A stretch of DNA of 64,000 bases, from the NCBI RefSeq assembly GCF_964340395.1, contig NC_135559.1, positions 20,170,650-20,234,649 of the forward strand, in the 5' to 3' direction. Origin of the DNA: Glandiceps talaboti (lineage: Eukaryota; Hemichordata; Enteropneusta; Spengelidae). Below the pieces are notes generated by a model. That model searched no databases and was not told the DNA's origin. It saw nothing but the letters and a program-made list of their open reading frames with translations. The translations under genes were made by a program, and so were the position numbers. Positions 44,101 through 57,464 of this stretch are shown one piece after another (position 1 is the stretch's first letter; every line of letters starts with the position of its first letter).

Positions 44101-47100
44101 CTTGGTAGGATACAAAGGTATCATATACATACCTCAGTCCTGTCAAGGTGCCCTTCCAGGCAGACAAACACACAAGTGAGTCATAATATAGAATGAATAT
44201 GATGCCTTGGTGAGTTTTGGCAAATTGACAAAATTTATGAATTCACAATATCTATATATAACTTCAAAGGGAAATTGATGTCTCGGTACACAGGTGCCTT
44301 GTTCATCCATGATCCACTCCGATGAATTAAAATACATTTGGAGGTATGCCATTAAAACTGTGTTGACATCTATCAATAGTGTATTATTTCATAATGTATA
44401 CCTATCATCTTAAATATCAACACATCAAATACAGCCTATATAGAAAATACACTTCCGTCTAAATTGTAATGTAGTTCAAACTGACTATACATCTACCTTC
44501 ATCCCAACAAATACAATATATCCTAGCTGTTCTGTGCAAGGAAAGATATGAAACTTCATGGGTTCTGTTTAATTTTATCCATATCGTGATGCATGTCAGT
44601 ATTACAAACATTTTGTTGAGAATCGATATTCACAATGACAGAATATGAAAATAAATATTGGCGTTCCCTATCAACAATTTCTCATAATACATTATTAATT
44701 CACAGTCACTGATCGATACAAAACTCTTACCCATACTTCCACACTATTTAATTTCACCTGCATAATTTGCATAATATATTTGACACTGACAGGCAATTAA
44801 TTGAAAACGAGCCCACAACATTGGCTTTGTCTTGGAATGTTACCCTAGAAACCTGTTACATCATACCAGCTATTAAAATCACATTAACAGCACCTGGATA
44901 CTAATCATAACAAACAATGACAGGTCATATCAATTTGTCTGTTGTTATATTTAGCTATAATTTTCTTTATCATAAATATTCCTTAATTTTTGTCACAGCC
45001 AGGTAAATTTGTTAGAGCCAGGTAATTCACCAAAGAACAACTACTTACCAGAGGTTCCTATTCACAGTTAGAGTTAAAGGAAACTGCTTATAGTTTTATC
45101 AGATTTAATTTCATAGTTGCAGCAGTCTGGAAACCTTAGAACAACTGCAACTGTTATGTATTGTAATTGCCAAATACACAAATGGCTGACATTGATATCA
45201 CAAAATACATGTAGAGGTAAAAATGTTCATACATTCAGCATACATACAAATGCAATATGGCTGTATACCTTTTAAAATATACACTACTCAAATTCATTTT
45301 ATTTTCAATGATGAAATGAAAAATACAATATTTCTGTGAAATTCTCCCCATACTCAAATTATTCAATTTCCAATCATCCCTGAACAGTTGCCATACACGG
45401 CTCGTCTAATAGTTCGTTCACCTGTATCCACAAAGCAATAGACTGGATGTCAACAAACCTTTAGAGAGGCCCCTTCACTTGATGTAATCAGTAAATGGAC
45501 GCAAGGATCACGTTCAATGACAAATCTAGCATCTACATTTGAAATTGAGAATACAGGCCCTTAGGAATCATAATAACATATCTCCAAGAAAATATTGATT
45601 AATCATCACATTATATATCAATAATTTATAAGTATGTGACAAGTGGATGTACATAGACTTGGGTTTCAAGTCAGTGTTTTGAAATATCTAACGGGAAGTT
45701 GAGGCACAAATATGTCATGACTATGATAAATGTCTACCTGTAGGATGTACACATTACAAATTACAATCATGGTGTGATGCTTTCCTATGAAATGTACACC
45801 TTGTTCTTCTAAATCTATTGTTTTTATTTGATCACATTTGTCGTAATATTTTACATTTTAAAAACTAAAATAAACACAATACAAAAATCTATCTTCATGA
45901 GATGTGTGTGCTGTTAAATCATTTATCGTGACCCCATCAATGGAAACAGGAATTTCATAATCTATCATATAATGATATATAGAGCAATTATTTTTGTTCA
46001 CATCCAAAATGCAAATCTTTTGTTATTGTTTATATTTAGCTCTATCAGTCAATGTTTATGTTCATATCATAACAATAAATCCGATATAGAAATCTATAAT
46101 TTAAGATATATCAATCATGGCTGAACATATTGGAATATCACATTGAAATCTTTTTGTTCAATTTCAATGAGTATCAATATTTCAATTCAAACTTGCTCAT
46201 TTTCAGAACCATTATACAGTTCCACGATTTCATTATTTTCTAGTGTAACAACAACGCCTTCCTTCCCATAATGCAACAGCATTGTGTGGTTTGTTTTTCT
46301 TGAGATATTTGGCTGAGCAGCCAACATGTGATCCGACTACTTTCTTTGTTCCATTGAGATCATATGTAAATCCATGTTACAAGCAGTGTATGTAAATTGA
46401 AAGCGTTCAAGGCCGTGAATTAGACCTCAGCCGACTGTATCAGGTCTCGACTCATCCACGTCCATTGAATTATTTACAATCTTGCAAAATAACCATATCA
46501 TCGTACATACAATTTTCCTATAGGACTAAACTGGATTTTTTTTATTATAGAGAGTTTGGAATAGATTCTGAAATGAAAGTAATAAAATGAACGAAAACAA
46601 ATTTGATGAATTTTGTGAGAAATGACCTGTGGATGGCCTTGAAATTGCAGAAGTGCATTTTTATGCCTTTGCTTCATCACGTTTCTCATTTGAGCACTAC
46701 AGCTTACTTCAACCATTGTATTTCTTACATTCAATTTGCTAAATTATTTCCACTCACATGGATTATCAACATGGACCACAGATCAGATTAACTCTCATAC
46801 TCAAATACTTGTAATAAATGGGTAGATACAGACAATATGAAGCACAGATGAAAATCTGGAGTAAACATCTTTTCCAAAATTAATACTGATTTACATAACT
46901 AAACGAACAATTTTAATTTCAGTTTATGATCAAAATAATGAAAACAATTTAGAACCTTAGCTATAGATTAGAAAATAAGCAGTGCAATCAAATTCAAATT
47001 TCCAGTACATATATTGACAGACATTTTCATCATCATCACCAGTAGAAAAAAAACAATATACAGATTCTCAACAGTCTCTTATGCTCTTTTTGAAAATATA

Positions 47101-49973
47101 TTTAAAATATTGAAATAATTTTCAAAATTTAAATTTAAGGATCAAAGGTGGTGACAGGTGTTACACTAAAACTGTGACTCCGGTGCTCAAAATTACATAA
47201 AGATATAACAAAAATATCTTAATACTGAAATACTTATATTAAAAAACACAAGCTACATAGTCACCGACAACTTTACACATTAATACATTATCATTTTGAT
47301 GATCTCTTGTTCACTATTATCAAGTAGTGTTTTACAGCAATATACTACAATATTGACTTTGAAATTACACAAATCGCTAAACTAAATTTGAAAATAGTTT
47401 ATGATAATATATACAAATGAAAGATAAATTTACCGTAGTATGGTAGTAGTCTCTAGTCGTCAATACACCTATACCAACATACCAAACTGTGTACTATCTA
47501 TAGTAGATGATGAGTCTGATGACAGACAACACGTATCACCTTATCAATACTACTAGGTCATCACATGGCTATATGCTACTATCTATAGATCACTTTAACC
47601 TCCTCACCTCTGGTTTACCCCTTACTGGCCTATTTCCAGTCAACTTTTCAACTTTAAGATTCAACTTGTTTACTTCTCAAGTCGATTTTCTATAACTCAC
47701 ATGACTTCTTTGTTCTACAACTAACAATGTAGGAAACCAAATCTTGAAACATACCTACAGACCAATTTCATACAATATCTACATATATCATTTTCTCATT
47801 CACAATACGATCTATAATTCTGTCTCCGTTAACATTGCAGACAAGATATCAGCTGCTTAAACTACAAACATAAGCTGATTATGTGATGTTTATTAATTAA
47901 ACTGGCAACTAGGGGGATTTGTAAATCAAGTTCATAACATTTACACAAGATATTGGAATCTGTGATCTACATCTAGATATTTACCTTTCAACTCTAAATG
48001 TTAGATAATAACTATTTTTAAACTTATATCTTTTTTTCTGCATGATTTGAGTCAAGTTGGTTTATCACCCCAATCAACTAGTGCACTACTAACAATATTG
48101 GGGTCTCTGCATCTGTTACAACTTATGACTCATGCTCAGTAGCAACTTAGAGACATACACTAAATATCATAATATTCCTTACTTCAAATCAACACCCAGC
48201 TGTCAAAATTCATCATACATGAACTTGTACACTTAATCATAGGACCGACCCTAAATATTTAAATTATGTAAATTATTACTCATATGGCTGTTCCATCAAA
48301 CTCATCAAATGTAATAAAATCTTAATTTCAGTTCCTTAATTCCAATTTCTTAAATTCATGGAATACAGGAAAGTCAGCTTCTAAACTTCCTAAATCATGT
48401 ATGACCTAGAATAAGACAACCACTGAACCAGTATAAATGTATGTCAAGGTTAACATACCCACAGTGTATTTGCTTTAACTTTGCCTTGGTGTAAATACTT
48501 TCAGACCAGTACTATCACTCTTTACATCCACTTTATGGCAGTTATTAAACTTTGATAGTTTTATTGTGGACTTTAAAGTTGAAAATATCACACTGACATG
48601 TACTGCCTTGCCCATGTTATTTACTTATATTTAAATGGTAATAAACAAATAAACTTGAATAAATGGTGTAAAGTTTTGACATTTCTAAACTATATACATA
48701 TTAGAAGGTCTTTCATGATTTTTTTCTGAACTCTTAGAACATCCTAAGTTTATTGGTCAGGTAGGTTGTTGTATAACAGTTAATATAATCATAATCACCT
48801 ACATTAGATTAGATTGAATAGTAATGCTTATTTTCACCAGATAAAAAGTTTGATGTGAAGCTGTATGTATCCCAAATTAATTAATATATATTTGTAAATG
48901 TGATTTATTTAATCATTTTTATCACACTAATACTCAAATTAACGAAATGTTACTGTCATAGTTCAAGTTTTCAAATTCTATTATTTCAAAAAAATGTATA
49001 TGTCTGCGATTAATAAAAAAAAAGAAAAAAAAAAAGAAAACCATGCTGGTTATAAGTGGAAGTGAAAATGACGTTTGAGTCTAACTTTTTCTTGTGAATA
49101 CTAGGAATAACCGGATGGTACCAGGGTTCGGTTCCACCCCCAATATTCCTATTATATGCTAATAAAATCTCTTGTTAATGTTATTTTAAACTCTGAAGAT
49201 CCCACATTGTATGAAAGGGGTACGGGTACCCGCGCGTGATGATGACGGCGCTATCTCACTGACAGCACTGGATCAGAATGCAGCAGCACAAACCACTCCC
49301 CTTTCATGTTTTCATCTTGGCTACAAGCCCTCTAAAAGGGCTTACTTTCAATGTCTTTGACACATTTGTTTAACGGTTAACAGATATACAACTAGTTGTA
49401 AATGTTTACACCTATTCGTAAATATTACTGTTACGTAATGTTTTGTTTTGTGTCTCTGTTATTTATGTCTGCCAAGGTCTCGCGACCAATCGAATACGCA
49501 ATTATTACTGCTGAGTTAACAAATCAACTTGGCGATATATTCCCATTCGAAGCTTCATTTCTTTAAATTTCCTTTAAGAAAATAGAAACGGCGGAAGACA
49601 ACATCAGTGATCATCACACTGTCGTTTCACATGGCAAAGGAAATGCTTTAGTAATAGTCGTAAACAAATCGACACTGTTGGACACAGATACAGATTCCAA
49701 TTCGTCATCAAATAAACAGTCAACTTTTTTTCCAGCTTCAGTTATTAAAATCATAACCCGAACGATCACAGACTGTTGGGCGTATGTCCACGTGTACTAT
49801 TAAAACCGGCGTAAATGGTACACGTTGATGGTTGTAGTATTCGCTCTGATGTGTAAATGATGAACTGGTGTACATTAGCCGGGGAGTGGAAGTCGCACGC
49901 GCAAAGAAATATTTGTCAAAAGTGTCAAAAAAAATTTACCGATATTTACAAATTTAGTAATCAAAATCCTTAC
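38397..49973 (-). other. Long 5' intron of the ACSL gene (inferred)
   Basis: The minus-strand sequence just above the ACSL start has a pyrimidine-rich acceptor (ttttttttcaacag, with the AG at 38398-38397), so coding exon 1 probably begins at 38396 with a 48-nt 5' UTR and is spliced to an upstream leader. I see no coding exon between here and about 49.97 kb. The stretch is AT-rich, with a large CTGT tract at 40740-41250 and low-complexity ATGTAT sequence near 43560-43860. A GC-richer patch at 39840-40020 holds a short minus-strand ATG frame (M-T-V-stop) and could be an alternative leader, but this is weak. Confidence 0.45.
40738..41252. repeat. (CTGT)n/(CTAT)n microsatellite
   Basis: About 510 bp of CTGT with CTAT and CTTG interruptions. 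It is open in several frames by composition only. Confidence 0.95.
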
Positions 49974-50100
49974 CTTCTTTAAATGGTCTATCCTATGGTA
50001 CCACTACTTTTACTCTCTGATGAGTGTCTAAAGTCCGCTTTTTATCAGTTCACAATACGTACGCAGGTTCCAATGAATTTTTGAATAAGTCTATTCCGGG
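49974..50100 (-). other. Candidate non-coding leader exon of ACSL
   Basis: On the minus strand, ...ccatttaaagaag|gtaaggat at 49974 is a strong donor, and the sequence before it has no long open frame, as expected for a 5' UTR exon that would join the acceptor at 38397. The 5' end is a guess. It lies about 0.6 kb from the divergent start at 50680. Confidence 0.35.
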
Positions 50101-50679
50101 GATGACCTCTTACGTCTGACCGAAGTACGATAAATATTTACATTTAAAAGTCCGCATAATATAGTTCCACCGGGTTTTCATAATACTCTCATCTTTTCTG
50201 GTATTTCTTTATTATTGTGTCATGTATATAAATTGAAAATATTACCTTTGACGAAATAAAGAATTTTTCATTCTATTTTGAGGGTAACAATACAAGATAG
50301 TGATATTTGCGGATGAATATTAGCAAGTCCTTTCGCATTTATTATGTTAATTTTACCGCCAGACTAGTGATGACGTATATTTTTTATTCATCACCTCATT
50401 TGGCCAGCTGACTCCCTCCCAGTGTACCAATGCGTCACGGTGCAAGTGATTGACCTGGAAACAATGCTTGAAAGTTTGTCAGCCCTTTCACTTCTGTGTG
50501 ATCTAACACGTACGGTTATGAATTATGAAAGCTGGTAACACAACGTAATCACTGACAATTTACCAACCCAATAATAGCACGCGAAACATAACCACAGACT
50601 GCTCACGCTGTCATCATACAGTGTTTTTATTTCAATTGATATCTGAACACGTGTACCGTACGGTGTAGCCCCGAACACT
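50101..50679. promoter_or_regulatory. Probable divergent promoter region
   Basis: This segment lies between the putative minus-strand ACSL leader and the plus-strand ATG at 50680. The surrounding 49.2-50.7 kb is richer in GC and CpG than the AT-rich introns (for example ggtacccgcgcgtgatga near 49226 and cgtaccgtacggtgtag near 50653). I see no clear TATA box. Bidirectional use is an inference from geometry and composition. Confidence 0.4.
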
Positions 50680-50765
50680 ATGGCGGGGAATTTGAAATCA
50701 CTGTTTGGGATAAATCAAAATGTGGATGATCTGTTTGACGATTGGATGATCAAATCGATGAAAAG
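50680..50765 (+). CDS. First coding exon of an unrecognised gene
   Basis: ATG at 50680 in a fair context (A at -3, G at +4), then MAGNLKSLFGINQNVDDLFD and DWMIKSMK, ending phase 2 at AAAAG|gtaagg, a strong donor. The acidic, evenly used codons look coding. The family is not recognised. The remaining exons are not clearly found in this window; one phase-compatible candidate is at 51342. The gene may extend past or around the minus-strand genes to the right. Confidence 0.55.
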
Positions 50766-51080
50766 GTAAGGAATTTTGACATGTGTGGCTTAAATTTACA
50801 AAACGTAAAAACAGCTTCACATTTCAAAGCCATGGTGGCCAGAGTTTGTACACACCCACTTTCCAAGTGTCTACTGCAGTGGTAATGTTTATCAACATGT
50901 GACATGATATTAGACATCAGCGTTGATTAACTTTATACACGATGTTTAGTGAATGAAAAGTATAACACCGACACCCCCATCCAATATCACAGGTAAATGG
51001 TGATATCACTGTTTATTACAAATATCCCAACCTTCACAGAGTTGGGGAAACAATTTACTAGACTCACATACATGTATCGT

Positions 51081-51240
<160 letters not shown>

Positions 51241-51341
51241 ATCACATGTTCATTTTGGTCTTGATATGTACCTGGTATTAGCAATGGTCTAAGATATATA
51301 TAAATATTTATACACAATGTTACCAAATTTTGCTGTGTCAG

Positions 51342-51463
51342 CTGTAAAAGTGTAACCCCGGCAACAGTGACCCCATGTGAAAATTATGGAGCAACAGGAA
51401 ATGATGATCCTACAGGGAAGAAATCAATGGCAAAGATAATGATAGCTAATGATAGATATCAAA
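51342..51463 (+). CDS. Possible second exon of the 50680 gene
   Basis: Acceptor ...tttgctgtgtcag then an open frame in the phase needed by exon 50680-50765 (AG|C): [20 protein letters not shown] then [20 protein letters not shown]. The frame stays open past a weak donor (aaa|gtaaaa) to a TGA about 70 bp later. Phase and codon sense support it; the weak donor and unknown family argue for caution. Confidence 0.3.
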
Positions 51464-51819
51464 GTAAAATCCATTTTCGACAATTGGTATTAAATGTTCA
51501 GGATTATTATACCTGTTTTCATTGAAAACTGATATATTGATGAGTGAACCTGAAAATTGCTTGTATTATTTCCAATGGACAAGATATGAAGCAGTCTTCC
51601 ATATAGACTGTAGTGAAGTCATTAGTCTAGGCTTATCAGCCTATGGACCAGGAGATTAGATTAGACCACACCCATACTGGCTGATCTGTCAGTCTAGCTT
51701 CCATATGACAAAGTTTGGAGATTTTGAAAACTTTGATATTTAGTGAAATTCATCCCCAAGTAACATGTTGTTAGGGGTGAGATCAGTAGCAAGTACGACA
51801 AACTAAAATTATTCTGTTA

Positions 51820-52035
51820 TGGGGGGGGGGGGGGAGGGGCACTGGGCAATTTTAGACATCCTATAAATTGGCCCGGAAGGGGGGGTGTCTGAGTCATTTT
51901 AGTTCTCCTATAAATTGGGGGGGGGGGGGGGGTGTCTGAGTCATTTTAGTTCTCCTATAAATTGGAGGGGGGGGGTGTCTGAGTCATTTTAGTTCTCCTA
52001 TAAATTGGGGGGGGGGGGGTGTCTGAGTCATTTTA
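51820..52035. repeat. G-rich 40-60-bp tandem repeat
   Basis: Four units of gtgtctgagtcattttagtt followed by ctcctataaattgg and a run of 7-14 G. The G-runs lie on the plus strand and could form quadruplexes. Confidence 0.85.
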
Positions 52036-52224
52036 GTTCTCATCCTATAAATTTGATTTTACTTTTAATGGATGTTTAAATTGTTTTGTACCATATACAT
52101 TTAAATACAAAAATGTTTCTTTTTAAAATGTCAAATTGAGAAATGGAGGAATTTTTGTTACAGTAAATGCATGGCACTGAAATAAAGTAAAGTGTCAACA
52201 AAAGAACTATTTTTCCTTACTACA

Positions 52225-53465
52225 TACCAGCATTGTATTCCTAGCACTACATACTACTACATACTGGCTTTGTATTCATAGTACTACATACTACTACGTA
52301 TTCATAGCACTACATACTACTACATACTGGCTTTGTATTCATAGTACTACATACTACTACATACTGGCTTTGTATTCATAGCACTACATACTACTACATA
52401 CTGGCTTTGTATTCATAGTACTACATACTACTACATACTGGCTTTGTATTCATAGCACTACATACTACTACATACTGGCTTTGTATTCATAGTACTACAT
52501 ACTACTACATACTGGCTTTGTATTCATAGCACTACATACTACTACATACTGGCTTTGTATTCATAGCACTACATACTACTACATACTGGCTTTGTATTCA
52601 TAGTACTACATACTACTACATACTGGCTTTGTATTCATAGCACTACATACTACTACATACTGGCTTTGTATTCATAGTACTACATACTACTACATACTGG
52701 CATTGTATTCATAGCACTACATACTACTACATACTGGCATTGTATTCATAGTACTACATACTACTACATACTGGCTTTGTATTCATAGCACTACATACTA
52801 CTACATACTGGCTTTGTATTCATAGCACTACATACTACTACTATTACATACTGGCTTTGTAAATTGCTAAGCACTACATGCTACTACATACTGGCATTGT
52901 ATTCATAGCACTACATACTACTACATACTGGCATTGTATTCATAGTACTACATACTGGCTTTGTATTCATAGTACTACATACATACATACCTACCTACCT
53001 ACCTACCTACCTACCTCCCTCCCTCCCTCCCTCCCTACATACATACATACATACATACATACATACATACATACATTACATACATGCATTACATGCACTA
53101 CATACATGCACTACATACTGGCTTTGTATTCCTAGGCTAGCACTACATACTACTACATACTGGCTTTGTATTCCTAGCACTACATACTACTACATACTGG
53201 CTTTGTATTCCTAGCACTACATACTACTACATACTGGCTTTGTATTCATAGTACTACATACTACTACATACTGGCTTTGTATTCATAGTACCACATACTA
53301 CGACATACTGGCTTTGTATTCATAGCACTACATACTACTACATACTGGCTTTGTATTCATAACACTACATACTACTACATAATAGCTTTGTATTCATAGC
53401 ACTACATACTAATACATACCGGCATTGTATTCATAGGACTACATACTACATACTACTACATACTG
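52225..53465. repeat. About 37-bp minisatellite array
   Basis: About 30 units with cactacatactactacatac then tggctttgtattcatag, some with a 16-bp truncation. It is interrupted at 52978-53090 by ACAT/CTAC/CTCC tetranucleotides. No coding sense. Confidence 0.95.
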
Positions 53466-54100
53466 ATTTGAAATTGATTGTGCAGTTTGAAGCACTTTTC
53501 AATTTTGGCCAATTTAGTTAGAATGGGGTCTGAGGTCTAAGTATAAGAATTTAGTATTTTCATCCTACATTCCGGAACTATTGATCTCATCCCTTACCAT
53601 TCTACTAAATGTACCACATCATTTATTCATGTCACTGTGATGAAAAAAAACACTCACCAACTGATTACTACTAATAAATGTGAAATTTTAATCCATTCAA
53701 AGTATTGAAAAATTACATGTGGACAAATCATAAAATATTTCTCTTGGATGATAAAATTTCATCTTCATATTAATAACAAATTCGTTCTTCCCATGGTGAT
53801 CTACATCAGTCAGTACCAATTATCAATAATCATAAACTGTAATATTAATATATTAATCTCAATCCCATTGTTGTACACACTTGATAGCAACTCATACTAG
53901 CAAATTGTGATATTGATTTACCTTGAATGTTGATGTTCACGCATGAATTACTGACCAGCACACACTTAGGGTTGGGGAGAACCCAGACATTATAATTAAT
54001 AAAATTCAAATTCTAAGGTATACTACTCATCAAACTATTTAAAAATTCAAACACTGCAAAACTCTTAAAAGAGTATAAAATTGACCAGTTTCAATAACCT

Positions 54101-57100
54101 TTAGTCGTCATGGTTAGTATGCAATGTGAAATGTACTTTTCCATGCCCTTTCTTGTGGTCAAGGTTAGCAGCCCAGGCTTTGCATGTGACCTTGACGGGA
54201 GAATCGCCAGACAGTGTTGGGAAATGTACTGCCATCAGGGGTGTCTGGAATGGCATGTCTAAGCCCTCATCACCACTGTCTTCATCAGTATAGGGGAAGT
54301 ATTCTACTCCAAGTCCGTTGCTAGGGTGATACATCACCTTGCCCATTCCAATCTGTTCTTCATCAGTCTGAAAGAAAATATATGAAGAATGAGTTGCCAT
54401 GACTACTAACTGTATTCTTTATTAACTCTTATTTTAGCTAAATACTGGTAAGATTGAAATATTAAATCCTGTAAGATGTTACCTTCCAATAATTACATAA
54501 AATAACAGAATGTGATGATATATAAGTGTATTTGGGGGTATTTGCACAAAGTTAGTAAAAGTTCAGTAGAAAACTTAGTCTTCTTGTAAGACCTTGGATC
54601 TGTGCTTTTTGGGGTTGTCTACTCTAATAAAGCTGAGTGGTGATAAGTACGCTGTCTGAGTGCTTAAATGTGGATGGCGCCCTCAGTGGCAACCTTCAGT
54701 CACTTTTATTAATGTATTAAGCAGGTTAGCTGGACTACAGAAAACACAGCAAACACATGTGAAAATACAAATGTGTACCCACGCTGATACTCTCACATCA
54801 TTGGATTCTGTTGTTATAGGTTTGTTTATCCTGAAGTAAATTTTCATGTTATTTCTCTAAATTCAAAGCAAAAATATGTACAAAAAATAAAGAAGATGTA
54901 CTTTGAACTCTCTAGCCTTGGGATGAAATCACAAACTTTACATTTTAATCTTCTCTTTACAGGGCGGGGAGGGGGGTATTTGTTTGAATACAAAAATCTA
55001 CAAGTTTGAAAACAGGAATCTCTGTATTTACCTGAGTATGACAAGTTATTGGTACAAAGTCAGGATCATAGATTTCACTGATTTCCTCTGGTACTTGATC
55101 TGCAGTGAATGGCTTGGGTTTCCATCCTTCAATCTGAAAAAAACAACATAAAACTTGTTAGCTTATAGGAGTTATTTTAATATTTTACTGTCATAAGACT
55201 TTTTAGTTTCAGTTTTTTAAATAATATTTTTGTGATGGGAATTGTTCCCAGCGATTTTGTATTATCCAGACATGCATATACATACATACAATCACACATA
55301 AGACTTCACAGTCCCATAATGAAAGATTCAATGATTAGTTAACTGTAGCCCATTAAAATTTATTCCAAACTCCTACAAAAAACAGTAATAATCATTTTGA
55401 TTAGTTGAATGTGTCATATTCTGGCTATTGTCAGAGAGATAAAACATTTCTTGGTTTGGCCACTAGGAGTGCTGTTCACAAGATGTGTTTGAGCAGTAAC
55501 AACAAGAGACACAAAGTTTCCACGTATATTCTCACTTATTAGCAACTACCACTATTCAAAACATGTCTAAACACTAATTATAATGCACTTTTGAAAAGAC
55601 ATGGACTTCTTTTACACATATTTGTTCACAGTGATGTGTATTGTCATATGATCATGATCTAGTTGTAGCCCTCACTTGCCAAATTTGGGGCAGTACCCGC
55701 TTTCAATTCTTATGTTGGTAACTAGAATATGGCGAATCTACTACATGTAGTTATAAACTGTTTTAATGGACCATTTATTGTACATTTGTTCACAAATTGT
55801 TGACTTGTGGGATGCGGATAAGGTTTGGATCATACATCCAAGTAACCTAGAGACTTCTGATTTGATATACTGGTTTGTCAGTATGTATGTATGTTCTGAT
55901 GAAAGACACTTTCAAAACAGACACCGTTGTCTTTGGGCTGACATGCAAGTTTAACAATACAAACAAAGAAAATACACCGTTGTTGATATTTAGCATAATC
56001 AGTGCAACTCTTCATCTACAATTTTTTTTTTTTTTGAGAACCATTTGTCCTGAAAAACACTATCCAACATTAGCAAGTTTTTACCTTATCCAATGAGAGA
56101 TAGATACATGGTTTGCCTTCATCATAACCATAGCCAGGTGTAGTGCATTGTGAACCTAGTTTTCTGATTGGATAGTGACAAAGACGACCTTCATCTTCCT
56201 CTGGACATGGACCAGGTGTACATTCATCATACATGGTAATTGTGTTTTCATCTTCTAGATAGGCTGTAGACAGAGAATACACAGTGGAACATTTAAAAAT
56301 ATTTCGTTCTGATTTGTAGAAGTAGAGTTTTCCTGTTCAATTTTCCAATTGAAATTTCTTTGGTATTATTTCAATTTCCCAAAACAAAATATATACTTAC
56401 TGTTCAACAGGTTGTCAATGGTTTCAATATGGTTAGTATAGCTGTCTGCATGGTTAGGGTTGAATCGTATAAATCCATCAGAGCTTGGTTTAGGGTGAAC
56501 AGTCAGACCTAGTAATGATACAAACATAATTGAAACTAATGTTTTAAATTCAACAAATTTCACCTGACTTTGGTGTACTTTCATAGCCAAGTAAAGGAGA
56601 TAGAGCTTGAATTACGTTATGTACATGTATGAAGTGTGCCCTCTACAGGGAAATTTGCCAGTCTATCTCTTGTGCCACTGTACAGGTACCACTGCACTTG
56701 CCTTTTATCTTTGTCTTTTAAAATTTTTTCACCTAAATCATGTCAGATTCCGAACAACACCTTTTGGATTCAAGAAACTGTCAAAGTTGTAGTAAAAGAA
56801 TACTAAAGTGAACATTTTCATGTGCCAAGTTCAAATTCAAGTTTTGGGAATTAGTAAGATTACATACCAATAGACGGAATGGTTTCTGTTGGGATAGTGA
56901 TATTCATTAACTTGATCAGTTGTACAATTTCTCCTCTTCTTCTTCTGATCTTCTTAGCCTGCCATCTGTGTTTCCTGTACAACTTGGCGATATGTTGTGC
57001 GGTCTCCAGTCTTCCTCTTTTGTTTGCTTTCCCCCACCGTTTACCTCTCATCTCAAATCTCTTCTCTAATTCTTCCAACCGATGTATCAGGGCATTGTTA

Positions 57101-57384
57101 CTCTCTTTCAACTGTTGCATCTGCTCATCTTTGATGTTGCTGGCATCGACGACAGTCTGAAGATTAATGACAGTGTCTTGGAGTTCAGGGCAAAGATGGT
57201 GGCCACCTTCTTGTGGAAGCACAAAGGTGTAAGTGCAGACATCTTTTCTTACACAGTAGTCTTGGTAATCTTGGCATTGGACATCATCTTTACTTTTAGA
57301 CAACGGCTTTCCTGGTTTTGAAATAGATGTAGCAAATGTCCCCAGCACAAAAAGTGGAAAGAGGACAACTTCAGACAACTTCAT
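54101..57384 (-). CDS. Secreted chimera: angiopoietin-like N-terminus plus Na+/K+-ATPase beta-type ectodomain
   Basis: Five exons, 57384-56868, 56508-56401, 56263-56085, 55133-55032 and 54367-54101, all GT-AG and in phase; 1173 nt, 390 residues plus stop. Residues 1-22 look like a signal peptide (MKLSEVVLFPLFVLGTFATS). Cys 37, 44, 50 and 65 surround CTYTFVLPQ (50-58), a motif typical of the start of angiopoietins and ANGPTL proteins. A predicted coiled coil follows (about 68-110), then a very basic stretch (112-150) with RGKR (113-116) and RRRR (147-150), and an NIT glycosylation site at 161. Residues 173-390 match the ATPase beta ectodomain: YGYDEGKPC, GWKPKP, YFPY (325-328), TPLMAVHF and CKAWAANL. 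All six family cysteines are present (223, 237, 248, 261, 299, 364), plus an extra Cys 228. The usual cytoplasmic tail and single membrane helix are absent. Function unknown; it cannot be an ordinary pump subunit unless the leader serves as the anchor. Confidence 0.88.
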
Positions 57385-57452
57385 GATGTTGGCTGTGATG
57401 GATGGTGTTTGGTAGGCAAAGATAGTCTGATTGTGACAGATTGGTTGGAAGT

Positions 57453-57460
57453 GTTTTTAT
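57453..57460 (-). promoter_or_regulatory. TATA-like box of the chimeric beta gene
   Basis: Minus strand ccATAAAAACac lies about 70 bp upstream of the ATG at 57384. A start site 25-30 bp downstream of it would give a 5' UTR of roughly 40-50 nt. Such spacing fits a TATA-driven gene, unlike the TATA-less region near 50.4 kb. Confidence 0.45.
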
Positions 57461-57464
57461 GGAC

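Noticed and set aside
52225-53465. CRISPR-like regularly spaced repeats
   Set aside because: Units are contiguous with no unique spacers and the context is an animal genome, so it is an ordinary minisatellite.
56879-57321. Plus-strand frames opposite exon 1 of the chimeric beta gene
   Set aside because: Antisense shadows of the minus-strand exon, which has the signal peptide, cysteine motif and matching splice phases.
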